Of a DNA stretch of 64,000 bases, positions 30,166 to 37,915 are shown in pieces. The DNA comes from Pectobacterium carotovorum (GTDB lineage Bacteria; Pseudomonadota; Gammaproteobacteria; Enterobacterales; Enterobacteriaceae), in contig NZ_JAXAFK010000001.1 in NCBI RefSeq assembly GCF_033898505.1, positions 2,621,692 through 2,685,691 on the forward strand. The letters run 5' to 3'. Within the stretch, counting starts at the first letter, position 1. Each line of letters begins with the position of its first letter. The notes beneath the pieces were generated by a model, which was not told where the DNA came from, made no database searches, and was given only the letters and a program-made list of their open reading frames with translations. Both the position numbers and the translations under genes were made by a program.

Positions 30166-31293
30166 TTATTTCTTCGCTGGCAGCGTGACCCAGTAGCCTG
30201 GCTGATACGGCAGCGGCAGGAACTTCTCATGGAAGGTACGGAACGTCGCGTCAGGATCGATATCCTTAAACAGCTCCGGGTGCATCCATTTTGCTAATAC
30301 CTGAATCGCCACAAACTGATACGGGCTGTCATAGAACTGATGCCAGATTGCATGGGCATTACCATCAGTTGCTACTGGCAGCGTTTTAAATGCTGAACGC
30401 TCCATCAGTTTTTGCAGACGTTGCAGCGCTTCTTTCTGATCGGCTCCTGGCCCAACGCCAACCCAGCCATTCGCCGTGTTGTAGTTTTTCCAGTTCGCTC
30501 CGGTCACCACCACGACATCCGGGCGAGAGCTGATAATCTGCTCAGGGTTCAGCGTGCCAAACGTGCCGGGGATGATGTTCTTGGCAATGTTGTCACCGCC
30601 AGCGGCCTCAACCATACGGCCAAAGTTCTCATCACCGAATGACATGCAGCACTCTTCATCATAGCCGCCCGCGCGGTCGATCATCACTTTCGGGCGTGGA
30701 CCCTGATAGTTCTTCAACCGATCGGTGACCAGCTCAATCTGCTCACGGCGGAATTTAATAATCTCTTCCGCACGCTGTGGTTTACCAACCAATTGGCCCA
30801 TGATGTGAATGCTTTTCTCAGCGTTCTCAAACGGCTTCTCGCGGAAATCGATAAACACGACCGGAATACCCAGCGAATTGAGTTTCTCAATTAACTTGCC
30901 TTCATCCGTCGCCGCTTTTGACTCCAGATTCATCAACACCAAATCCGGTTTCAGCGTCAGCGCCTGCTCGACGTTGAAGGTGCCGTCTTTCGCTCCGCCG
31001 AAGGTTGGCAGCTTTTTGATTTCCGGGTATTGTTTTTCATAAGCCATATAGCCGTCGTAATCCGCTTTTGGCAGATCGTCACGCCAGCCAACCACGCGCT
31101 GGAACGGAGCCTCGGTATCAAAGGCAGCCAGCAGATAAATCTGTCGACCTTCCCCTAAAATAATCCGCTTCACTTCGGATTTAATTTCTACCTTCCTGCC
31201 ACTAACGTCTTCAATAACAATCGGGTTAGCGCTGGCGACAGCGCTCGCACTCAGCCCCAACAAAACAACGACTGAGAACAGCCATTTCTTCAT
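30166..31293 (-). CDS. Orphan iron-type substrate-binding protein
   Basis: Periplasmic binding protein of the FecB/BtuF fold, 375 aa with a signal peptide ending ASAVASA-N. It is homologous along its length to the binding protein at 24489. Shared features include V-D-G-V-IK at the start, RIIL-GR, PFQR-V-W, a Cys-Cys pair (YDEECCMSFGD), PG-G-E-IIS-PD and a late F-D-PD-T-F motif. No permease or ATPase adjoins it, so it may use the pair at 25614-27493 or an unlinked system. It has its own strong Fur box. Confidence 0.85.
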   Translation of the reverse strand: MKKWLFSVVVLLGLSASAVASANPIVIEDVSGRKVEIKSEVKRIILGEGRQIYLLAAFDTEAPFQRVVGWRDDLPKADYDGYMAYEKQYPEIKKLPTFGGAKDGTFNVEQALTLKPDLVLMNLESKAATDEGKLIEKLNSLGIPVVFIDFREKPFENAEKSIHIMGQLVGKPQRAEEIIKFRREQIELVTDRLKNYQGPRPKVMIDRAGGYDEECCMSFGDENFGRMVEAAGGDNIAKNIIPGTFGTLNPEQIISSRPDVVVVTGANWKNYNTANGWVGVGPGADQKEALQRLQKLMERSAFKTLPVATDGNAHAIWHQFYDSPYQFVAIQVLAKWMHPELFKDIDPDATFRTFHEKFLPLPYQPGYWVTLPAKK

Positions 31294-31322
31294 TATTATT
31301 CCCTTCTGCGATTATGGTTATA

Positions 31323-31341
31323 AATGATAATAGTTATCATT
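31323..31341 (-). promoter_or_regulatory. Fur box upstream of the orphan binding protein
   Basis: The 19-bp palindrome AATGATAATAGTTATCATT contains TGATAATnATTATCA with a single mismatch, the 7-1-7 Fur consensus. It lies 30 bp before the start at 31293. Confidence 0.85.
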
Positions 31342-31411
31342 ACTGAAATGATATCCTGCCGTGATTATCGGAAGCAATGGGTTTTTAGCGCGACGTTAAT
31401 AAAAGGTAAAA

Positions 31412-32485
31412 TTAGCCGGAGAATGGCCGAATACCGCCCATCATCGCGGGCTGTGCGCTGAGGTAAAGCAGGACGCCGGAGCCAACCAAAATCAGCCCGC
31501 CGGCAAATGCCAGAAGAGAAAACGTCGCACGCTGCCATACGGGCGATGCCCGATTTGCCCCTAAACGCTCCACGACGCGACGGCAGTAAAAAACCAACAC
31601 GGCCAGCGCCGAGATCGTGATCGCCGTTCCGGCAGCCATCACCAGCGCAGAAGCGACGCCCCACAGATAGACGCCGATCACTTTAGAGAAAAGCAGCACC
31701 AGGATAGCGCCTGAACAGGGGCGCATTCCCATCGCCAGCACAATCATCAGACGCGTACGCCAGCTGCTATCGCGCTCAAGTTCCTCATTGCTCGGGAGAT
31801 GGCGGTGCCCGCAACCACAGTCGGTATCGTGCTGGTGCAAAGAAGGGAGCGGTGCAGACACCGGGCGAAGCATCATACGTCTATTAGTTGGTACGTTAAG
31901 CTGGGTGACACGCAAAATAGTCGCGGGTTTAGGCTGCTGTACGAGGACGGTATACAGCTGTTTCAATGCGCGGAAACAGAGCAAAAGCCCCAGCCCCGCC
32001 ACCAGCACGAAGCTCCCTTTTTCCATCCAGAAACTGCTGTTGTGCAACGTTCGGCTGGATAGCTGCAAGATCCCTAATACCACCGTCACCAGCGCTACCG
32101 CCATCAGTCCTTGAACCAGCGACGCCGCAAGCGTCAACTTCAGGCTGCTTTTCAGCTTCGATGGATGTGTCGCCAGATAGGTCATGATGACCACTTTACC
32201 GTGCCCCGGCCCGACGGCATGAAGCACGCCATAGACCAGACTGAACATCATCAGACTCAGCCCTGCCTGATGCGGCTGCTGTTCCACCATTTGCAACAGG
32301 TGCGACATTTGCTGATGCAGCGATTTCTGCCAGATCGCGCTTTGCAGCACGATTTGCGGCCAGTACCCCACGATGTAATGCAGCGCCGAGGCCAGCAGCA
32401 CCAAAAACAGCCACAGCGGCCACAGATCGCGCAGCCGACTCAACAGCGGACGCCGGCGCGGCAGCGAACCGAGGTTCACTGACAT
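31412..32485 (-). CDS. NicO/RcnA-family metal permease, ZevB-like
   Basis: Polytopic inner membrane transporter of the NicO superfamily. The 357 residues have about seven hydrophobic segments, the family motif HAVGPGHGKVV, a His/Cys-rich cytoplasmic loop (HQHDTDCGCGHRH) and the second motif GMRPCSGAILVL. The partner gene upstream is a DUF1007 periplasmic protein that overlaps it by 10 bp. That pairing matches ZevAB, described as a zinc uptake system in Haemophilus. Zinc or nickel/cobalt as the substrate is inference. Confidence 0.85.
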   Translation of the reverse strand: MSVNLGSLPRRRPLLSRLRDLWPLWLFLVLLASALHYIVGYWPQIVLQSAIWQKSLHQQMSHLLQMVEQQPHQAGLSLMMFSLVYGVLHAVGPGHGKVVIMTYLATHPSKLKSSLKLTLAASLVQGLMAVALVTVVLGILQLSSRTLHNSSFWMEKGSFVLVAGLGLLLCFRALKQLYTVLVQQPKPATILRVTQLNVPTNRRMMLRPVSAPLPSLHQHDTDCGCGHRHLPSNEELERDSSWRTRLMIVLAMGMRPCSGAILVLLFSKVIGVYLWGVASALVMAAGTAITISALAVLVFYCRRVVERLGANRASPVWQRATFSLLAFAGGLILVGSGVLLYLSAQPAMMGGIRPFSG

Positions 32486-33135
32486 TGCAACGTCACCCGC
32501 TGTGCAAACTGTTTACCCAGCTCCATATCTTCATCCGGCGCATCATTCTTATCCAGCGACAGCGCATAGGATTGCAGTCCAGCGTTAGGTTCCGGCGTGA
32601 CGAGCGTGGTTTTACAGCGCGAGGCTAGCTCAGGTGCAAGTTTCACAGCCTTATCATTTTTATACGACATATCAACAAAATAAGTAGGATCGTAGGTAGA
32701 AATCAGTAAAGGCTTTCCGGCTAGCGGCTGTGGATGCGCCAGCGGTAATACAAACTCCAGTACCGCCTGATTGCCTTTGCGGGAAAGGTGATACTCGGTT
32801 GGCAGCAGCGTATATTTCACGGGCTGACCATCACGATAGATATCGGTGAAATAGTGCTGCCCCCAGACATTAGCCATGACTTCCGCCGCCAGTTTTTTCC
32901 AGATTTCAGAATCCGTTTTCGCCTTTCCTGCGTCATACAGCAAATCGGCCGACGTGATGGGATCCATCGTCCATTGCATACGTAAACCGGTGATGTTGTC
33001 GTTCTGGCTCTCAACTGTCGTCTGCATATCAATAAAACTGTGTGGGTGAGCGAAAACGGGTTGGCCGAATGCCAAGCCTGTCATCAGCAACGTTATCCGT
33101 CCGCACCTGCGTTTCAAAGCGTTATAATGTAACAT
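32476..33135 (-). CDS. DUF1007 periplasmic protein, ZevA-like
   Basis: Secreted protein of the DUF1007 family, a putative metal-binding partner of the NicO permease. The ATG at 33135 (219 aa) is preferred. It gives a good signal peptide (basic KRRCGR, hydrophobic core, cleavage at VFA-H) and an HPHSFID mature start, typical of ZevA. A GTG at 33147 would add four residues. No clear ribosome binding site precedes either start. A Zur-like palindrome overlaps the first codons. The gene ends 10 bp inside the permease gene and starts 43 bp after hcaT. Confidence 0.8.
   Translation of the reverse strand: MLHYNALKRRCGRITLLMTGLAFGQPVFAHPHSFIDMQTTVESQNDNITGLRMQWTMDPITSADLLYDAGKAKTDSEIWKKLAAEVMANVWGQHYFTDIYRDGQPVKYTLLPTEYHLSRKGNQAVLEFVLPLAHPQPLAGKPLLISTYDPTYFVDMSYKNDKAVKLAPELASRCKTTLVTPEPNAGLQSYALSLDKNDAPDEDMELGKQFAQRVTLQCQ
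33119..33135. promoter_or_regulatory. Zur-like palindrome overlapping the ZevA-like start
   Basis: GCGTTATAATGTAACAT resembles the Zur consensus core ATGTTATANTATAACAT, with mismatches at three of 16 scored positions. It contains the perfect palindrome ATAATGT-T-ACATTAT, extending to 33138. It covers the start codon of the putative zinc-uptake operon. Zinc control is inferred from the match and the gene context. Confidence 0.5.
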
Positions 33136-33178
33136 TATTTTTACCACACTACGTTATCTTGACAGTAGATACTACTTT

Positions 33179-34339
33179 TTAGACCTTTTCGACCACAGCA
33201 CGGTGGCTGACGGAAGGCCGAATAAACAGTGCTGGCACCGCCAGCAGCGCCATCACCCAGAACGTACCGCCCTGTAAATGTTCAAACAGGAAACCGGATA
33301 CCATCGTCATCACCGCGATGCTTCCCCCCATTGCCAACGCGGAATACACTGCCTGTAGCCGCAGGATGTCACCACCGGAACGCGCTGCGATAAAGCGCAT
33401 GGCGGCCAGATGGCACACGGTGAACGTGCCACAGTGCAATATCTGTATCACAATCAGCCACGGCAGAGCCACCGTCGCGCCCATTAGCCCCCAGCGCACC
33501 ACGCCACACACGGCTGAGAGCAACAGAAGCTGTCTGGCGCTCCAGCGCCGAAACAGACGTTGGCTGAAGGTAAAGATGACAATTTCCGCGACCACGCCTA
33601 ATGACCAGAGATAGCCGATAATCGAGGCGGAATAGCCCGAATCCTGCCAATAAATGACGCTGAAACCATAGTACGCCGCGTGTGCACCTTGCAGCAGCGA
33701 CACGCAAAGCAGGAAACGCCATACTGCGGGTTCGGTCAGCAAGGCTTTCCACGGCGTCACGCTAACCGACTGCGTTGTCGACGTTGCCGCTTGCGGCATT
33801 ACGCTAGGGCGAAGCAGCATGCCTAACAGCATGACGGCCAGCCCCGCGCTGAGAATTGCCAAAATCGCGGGGTGTCCCCAGATAGCGACCAGTTCGCCTG
33901 TCGCCGCAGAAGCAATGACAAACGCGATCGAGCCCCAAACCCGGACCTTGCCGTAATCCATCACGACCTGCCGCTGCCAGGTCGCGGCTAATGCATCGGT
34001 CAGCGGCACCAGTGGCGCGAAAAACAGGTTAAACCCAATCATCACGATCATCAGCCACAGCCAGGCATTCCCCAGCCAGAAACCAACGGCCAGCGCCAGT
34101 GACAGCAACGCCAGCCCACGTAATACCGTAATCAGTTTGGACGGATCTTTCACGCTGGGCGTGATGACCAGACTGCCGACGAAACGCGCCACCAGACCCG
34201 CCCCCAGCAGCATCCCGATTGACTCGGCGGACAGCCCCTCGCCTTTCAGCCATCCCCCCCAAAATGGCAGGAAAACGCCATAGCAAAAAAAGTAGGTGAA
34301 ATAGCTTAGCGCCAGCCAGCGCGTCGATTGCAAAACCAT
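33179..34339 (-). CDS. hcaT: MFS transporter HcaT
   Basis: Major facilitator of the phenylpropionate transporter family. The 386 residues have 12 predicted membrane helices and a start (STRWLALSYFTYFFCYGVFLP) characteristic of HcaT. In E. coli hcaT lies near suhB and the hca catabolic genes. No hca catabolic genes are in this window, so the natural substrate here is uncertain. Confidence 0.85.
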   Translation of the reverse strand: MVLQSTRWLALSYFTYFFCYGVFLPFWGGWLKGEGLSAESIGMLLGAGLVARFVGSLVITPSVKDPSKLITVLRGLALLSLALAVGFWLGNAWLWLMIVMIGFNLFFAPLVPLTDALAATWQRQVVMDYGKVRVWGSIAFVIASAATGELVAIWGHPAILAILSAGLAVMLLGMLLRPSVMPQAATSTTQSVSVTPWKALLTEPAVWRFLLCVSLLQGAHAAYYGFSVIYWQDSGYSASIIGYLWSLGVVAEIVIFTFSQRLFRRWSARQLLLLSAVCGVVRWGLMGATVALPWLIVIQILHCGTFTVCHLAAMRFIAARSGGDILRLQAVYSALAMGGSIAVMTMVSGFLFEHLQGGTFWVMALLAVPALFIRPSVSHRAVVEKV

Positions 34340-34474
34340 GATGTCTCCCTTTCGATGACGAACTCTCCTAGCTTCGGCTCTTTTTTGCTGGCTACTCTGT
34401 CAGAGTGCATGCGGCGGCGCAACGCGTTATTCGCAATGAAATGCGAACAACGATGTCGGCCCGATCGACAGGCA

Positions 34475-34548
34475 TAAAAAATTTCCGGGAGAAATTTTCA
34501 ACGTCGCTTGCGACGGCCCGCAGGGTGGTGGCCAGGGATGGCCGCCAT
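34475..34548 (+). repeat. Stand-alone copy of the module found inside ERIC elements
   Basis: About 74 bp with the order: AT-rich palindrome (AAAATTTC...GAAATTTT), CAAC, CGTCGCTTGCGACG hairpin, GCCC-GCA-GGG hairpin, GGCCA-GGGA-TGGCC hairpin. The same order and several identical blocks (CGCTTGCG, GGCCC, AGGG, GGAT) occur at 14039-14113 inside an ERIC. Here there are no ERIC ends. It lies between the hcaT start and the glyA terminator, within a 277-bp gap. Confidence 0.6.
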
Positions 34549-34577
34549 AAAAAACGCCAGCACACAGGCTGGCGTTT
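34546..34577 (-). terminator. Terminator after glyA
   Basis: The perfect 10-bp stem AAACGCCAGC/GCTGGCGTTT (34552-34561 with 34568-34577) is followed on the minus strand by TTTTTTATGG. It lies 40 bp past the glyA stop. Confidence 0.9.
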
Positions 34578-34616
34578 AGGAAGTGTTCCGACAGTGATGT
34601 CAGAGAAAATGCCGAA

Positions 34617-35870
34617 TTATGCGTAAACCGGGAAGCGGGCGCAGATATCCAGAACTTTCTGTTTCACGCGCTCAATGGTCGCTTCGTCGTTGATGTTATC
34701 CAACACATCACAGATCCAGCCAGCCAGTTCACGCACTTCCGCTTCTTTAAAGCCGCGACGGGTTGCCGCTGGCGTACCGATACGGATACCGGAAGTCACA
34801 AACGGGCTCTTCGGATCGTTAGGCACGCTGTTTTTGTTTACGGTGATATTCGCGCGACCCAGTGCAGCATCAGCGTCTTTACCGGTCAGGTTTTTGCTAA
34901 CCAGATCCAGCAGGAACAAGTGGTTGCTGGTTCCACCAGAAACGACGTTGAAACCACGTGACAGGAAGACTTCAACCATCGCTTTGGCGTTTTTCGCAAC
35001 CTGCTGCTGATAAACCTTAAATTCAGGCTCCATGGCTTCTTTCAGCGCAACCGCTTTACCCGCGATAACGTGCATCAACGGACCACCCTGGCCACCAGGG
35101 AAAACAGCAGAGTTCAGCTTTTTGTACAGCTCTTCGTCGCCGCCTTTCGCTAGAATCAGACCACCGCGTGGGCCAGCCAGCGTTTTGTGCGTCGTCGTGG
35201 TCACGATATGAGCATGAGGAACCGGGTTAGGGTAAACATCAGCGGCAATCAGACCTGCAACGTGCGCCATATCGACAAACAGGTAAGCGCCGATGCTGTC
35301 AGCAATTTCACGCATCTTCGCCCAATCAACCACGCCAGAGTAGGCAGAGAAACCGCCGACGATCATTTTTGGCTTGTGCGTACGCGCCAGTTCCGCCATT
35401 TCGTCGTAGTCAATTTTGCCGCTTTCATCGATACCGTAAGGAATAACGTTATACAGTTTGCCCGACAGGTTAACCGGAGAACCGTGCGTCAGGTGACCAC
35501 CGTGCGCCAGGTTCATACCCAGAATGGTGTCGCCCGGCTGCAGCAGCGCGGTGTAAACGGCAAAGTTAGCCTGAGAACCGGAGTGCGGCTGCACGTTGGC
35601 ATAATCTGCACCGAACAGCGCTTTCGCACGATCGATCGCCAACTGCTCAACGACGTCAACATACTCACAGCCGCCGTAGTAACGTTTGCCCGGATAACCT
35701 TCAGCATACTTGTTCGTCAGCTGAGACCCTTGAGCCTGCATAACGCGTGGGCTGGTGTAGTTTTCTGATGCAATCAGTTCAATGTGCTCTTCCTGACGCA
35801 CCACTTCTTGCTCCATTGCTTGCCACAGGTCGGCATCATAATCGGCAATGTTCATTTCACGCTTTAACAT
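34617..35870 (-). CDS. glyA: Serine hydroxymethyltransferase
   Basis: PLP enzyme that converts serine and tetrahydrofolate to glycine and methylene-tetrahydrofolate, the main source of one-carbon units. The 417 residues match E. coli. The PLP lysine is in [14 protein letters not shown]. It is divergent from hmp, as in E. coli, with a PurR box in the shared region and a strong terminator downstream. Confidence 0.99.
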   Translation of the reverse strand: MLKREMNIADYDADLWQAMEQEVVRQEEHIELIASENYTSPRVMQAQGSQLTNKYAEGYPGKRYYGGCEYVDVVEQLAIDRAKALFGADYANVQPHSGSQANFAVYTALLQPGDTILGMNLAHGGHLTHGSPVNLSGKLYNVIPYGIDESGKIDYDEMAELARTHKPKMIVGGFSAYSGVVDWAKMREIADSIGAYLFVDMAHVAGLIAADVYPNPVPHAHIVTTTTHKTLAGPRGGLILAKGGDEELYKKLNSAVFPGGQGGPLMHVIAGKAVALKEAMEPEFKVYQQQVAKNAKAMVEVFLSRGFNVVSGGTSNHLFLLDLVSKNLTGKDADAALGRANITVNKNSVPNDPKSPFVTSGIRIGTPAATRRGFKEAEVRELAGWICDVLDNINDEATIERVKQKVLDICARFPVYA

Positions 35871-36006
35871 CCGGATCTCCTGACTCAGCTAACATAAATA
35901 TACTGGGAATTAATGGCCCATTTGGGAATTGGGCTACCCTTTTGGGGAATGACGTATAGTGTAAACCGTTTTTCCCTAATGAAGATAGGTCTTGACAGAG
36001 GTTTTT

Positions 36007-36022
36007 ACGCAAACGATTAGCT
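36007..36022 (-). promoter_or_regulatory. PurR box upstream of glyA
   Basis: ACGCAAACGATTAGCT matches the PurR consensus ACGCAAACGNTTNCNT except at one position. It lies 137 bp from the glyA start, and glyA is a known PurR target. Confidence 0.75.
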
Positions 36023-36177
36023 ACAGGCAGCACAAGGCTTCAGCAAATATGAGCCGCATGGTGGTCAACGGATTTTTCTTCATTCTCAACCTGCTATTTC
36101 TTCATGTTATTCCCTTTGGTTCGCCCTAAGAACCCCTACCACCAAAAAGGTAATTTACAGCAATGGTCAAACCCAAT

Positions 36178-36200
36178 AAGATGCATATAAAATACAACTT
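36178..36200 (+). promoter_or_regulatory. NsrR box upstream of hmp
   Basis: AAGATGCATAT-A-AAATACAACTT is an 11-1-11 imperfect palindrome fitting the NsrR consensus (AAG.TGCA.TT and complement). It lies 30 bp before the hmp start. Nitric oxide should relieve NsrR repression of hmp. Confidence 0.85.
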
Positions 36201-36230
36201 ATAAGTCATGCCAATAAATAAGGAGTCACC

Positions 36231-37421
36231 ATGCTGGATAACCACACTATCGCCATTGTTAAATCAACCATTCCTCTGCTGGCGGAAACCGGCCCGAAAC
36301 TGACCGCACACTTCTACGATCGCATGTTTACGCATAACCCTGAGCTCAAAGATATTTTTAACATGAGTAACCAGCGCAATGGCGATCAGCGAGAAGCGTT
36401 GTTCAATGCCATCTGTGCTTATGCGACGAATATTGAAAATCTGGCCGCGCTGCTGCCTGCGGTTGAGCGTATCGCCCAGAAGCACGCCAGCTTTAACATT
36501 CAGGCCGATCAGTATCAGATCGTGGGTAATCACTTATTGGCAACGCTGGATGAAATGTTTAGCCCAGGGCAGGACGTGCTGGACGCCTGGGGTAAAGCCT
36601 ATGGCGTGCTGGCGAATGTCTTCATTCAGCGCGAAGGCGATATCTACCGCAACACCGAAGCGAAAAACGGCGGCTGGAGCGGTGTACGACCTTTCCGTAT
36701 TGTGAACAAGCAGCCACAAAGTGCCGTGATTACCAGCTTCACGTTGGAACCCACCGACGGCCAGCCGATTGCTGATTTTCAACCGGGCCAATATCTGGCG
36801 GTTTACATCAAGCATGACAGTTTTGCCAATCAGGAGATTCGCCAATACTCTCTGACTCACGCACCAAATGGAAAATCCTACCGGATTGCGGTGAAACGTG
36901 AAGCACAGGGCACCGTTTCCGGCTATCTGCATGATACCGCACGCGAAGGCGACATCATTCATCTGGCAGCTCCGCACGGTGATTTCTTCCTTGATATCCC
37001 CGCCTCCACACCGGTGGCCCTGATTTCCGGCGGCGTGGGGCAAACCCCTATGCTGGGCATGCTGCATACGCTCAAACAGCAAGATCATCAGGCAAAGGTG
37101 TTATGGCTGCATGCGGCAGAAAACGGCACGGCGCATGCGTTTGCGGATGAAATCAAACAAGCGGGACAGTCACTGCCGCAGTTCCAGCACCACATCTGGT
37201 ATCGAGAACCGCAGCAGGCCGATCGTCCGGGCGAAGATTATCACCACAGCGGACTGATGCAGTTGGCCTCGCTAAAAGATGAATTAACCACGCCAGATAT
37301 GCACTATTACCTGTGCGGCCCTGTGGTTTTCATGCAGTTTATCGCACAGCAACTGCTGGCCATGGGTATCCCGGCTGAACAGCTACATTACGAATGTTTT
37401 GGTCCGCATAAAGTTGTCTAA
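36231..37421 (+). CDS. hmp: Nitric oxide dioxygenase (flavohaemoglobin)
   Basis: Oxidises NO to nitrate with O2 and NAD(P)H, protecting against nitrosative stress, including that from plant hosts. The 396 residues comprise an N-terminal globin domain (1-138), an FAD domain with [10 protein letters not shown] and an NAD domain with [12 protein letters not shown]. An AAGGAG site precedes the ATG. Confidence 0.98.
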   Translation: MLDNHTIAIVKSTIPLLAETGPKLTAHFYDRMFTHNPELKDIFNMSNQRNGDQREALFNAICAYATNIENLAALLPAVERIAQKHASFNIQADQYQIVGNHLLATLDEMFSPGQDVLDAWGKAYGVLANVFIQREGDIYRNTEAKNGGWSGVRPFRIVNKQPQSAVITSFTLEPTDGQPIADFQPGQYLAVYIKHDSFANQEIRQYSLTHAPNGKSYRIAVKREAQGTVSGYLHDTAREGDIIHLAAPHGDFFLDIPASTPVALISGGVGQTPMLGMLHTLKQQDHQAKVLWLHAAENGTAHAFADEIKQAGQSLPQFQHHIWYREPQQADRPGEDYHHSGLMQLASLKDELTTPDMHYYLCGPVVFMQFIAQQLLAMGIPAEQLHYECFGPHKVV

Positions 37422-37446
37422 CCCTCATTGATAACGGATCAACCCC

Positions 37447-37472
37447 AAAGGCTGCTTTTGCGGCCTTTTTTC
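37447..37472 (+). terminator. Terminator after hmp
   Basis: AAAGGCTGC pairs with GCGGCCTTT (one G-T pair) around a TTTT loop, then TTTTTTC. It lies 26 bp past the hmp stop. Confidence 0.85.
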
Positions 37473-37580
37473 ATCTTTAAGAAAATCCCCTTCCCAGAAA
37501 CACTTTATCGATCACACTTTTATGCGCTGATACACGAGCGCTCCGCTAAAAAAGAGGTGGGTCACAAAAAACAAGACATT

Positions 37581-37599
37581 ATTAAAATAACATTTCATT
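37581..37599 (+). promoter_or_regulatory. KdgR-like box upstream of paeY
   Basis: ATTAAAATAACATTTCATT agrees with the KdgR consensus AATGAAACANTGTTTCATT in most positions, with a perfect TTTCATT right half. KdgR represses pectinolysis genes in soft-rot bacteria until pectin breakdown products bind it. It lies about 320 bp before paeY, so the promoter would precede the ERIC element. Confidence 0.55.
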
Positions 37600-37602
37600 T
37601 TT

Positions 37603-37621
37603 AATGAATAGTTATTTCACC
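37603..37621 (+). promoter_or_regulatory. Second KdgR-like box upstream of paeY
   Basis: AATGAATAGTTATTTCACC has a perfect AATGAA left half and TTTCA on the right, 12 of 18 scored positions. It adjoins the first box. Confidence 0.4.
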
Positions 37622-37636
37622 AAAAGGACCTGTGTT

Positions 37637-37763
37637 TATAGCCTAAATAATTCGAGTTGCAAGAAGGCGGCAAGCGAGGGAGTCCCGATGAGCTTACTCA
37701 GGTAAGTGATTCGGGTGAGCGCACGCAGCTAACGCACGTGCAACGTGAAGAATGACGGATATA
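37637..37763 (+). repeat. Full-length ERIC element
   Basis: A canonical ERIC of about 127 bp. The left end is CCTAAATAATTCGAGTTGC and the right end GCAACGTGAAGAATGACGGATA. The central palindrome (GAGCTTACTCAGGTAAGTGA) is flanked by GTCCCGATG and TTCGGGTGAG. It lies between the KdgR-like boxes and paeY and would be transcribed in the paeY leader. Confidence 0.92.
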
Positions 37764-37915
37764 GGCATCGCCCTTGAGTCGGCTTGGGTGCACAATAAAG
37801 CCCCGACGTTTTCTCTAAAGGCCGTTACAAGAACGATAAAAAACAGCGACCTTCCTTTGATAACGCTTGGGTTCATTAACCGTTTTCGATTAACCAACAA
37901 GGGATATGTCTGACC

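Larger units (their letters stand above)
35871..36230. other. 360-bp glyA-hmp divergent control region
   Basis: Holds the glyA and hmp promoters, a PurR box (36007-36022) and an NsrR box (36178-36200). MetR sites are expected upstream of glyA from E. coli, but none was assigned with confidence. Confidence 0.6.

Noticed and set aside
37907..37915. ATG at 37907 as the paeY start
   Set aside because: It is in another reading frame and does not lead into the signal peptide.
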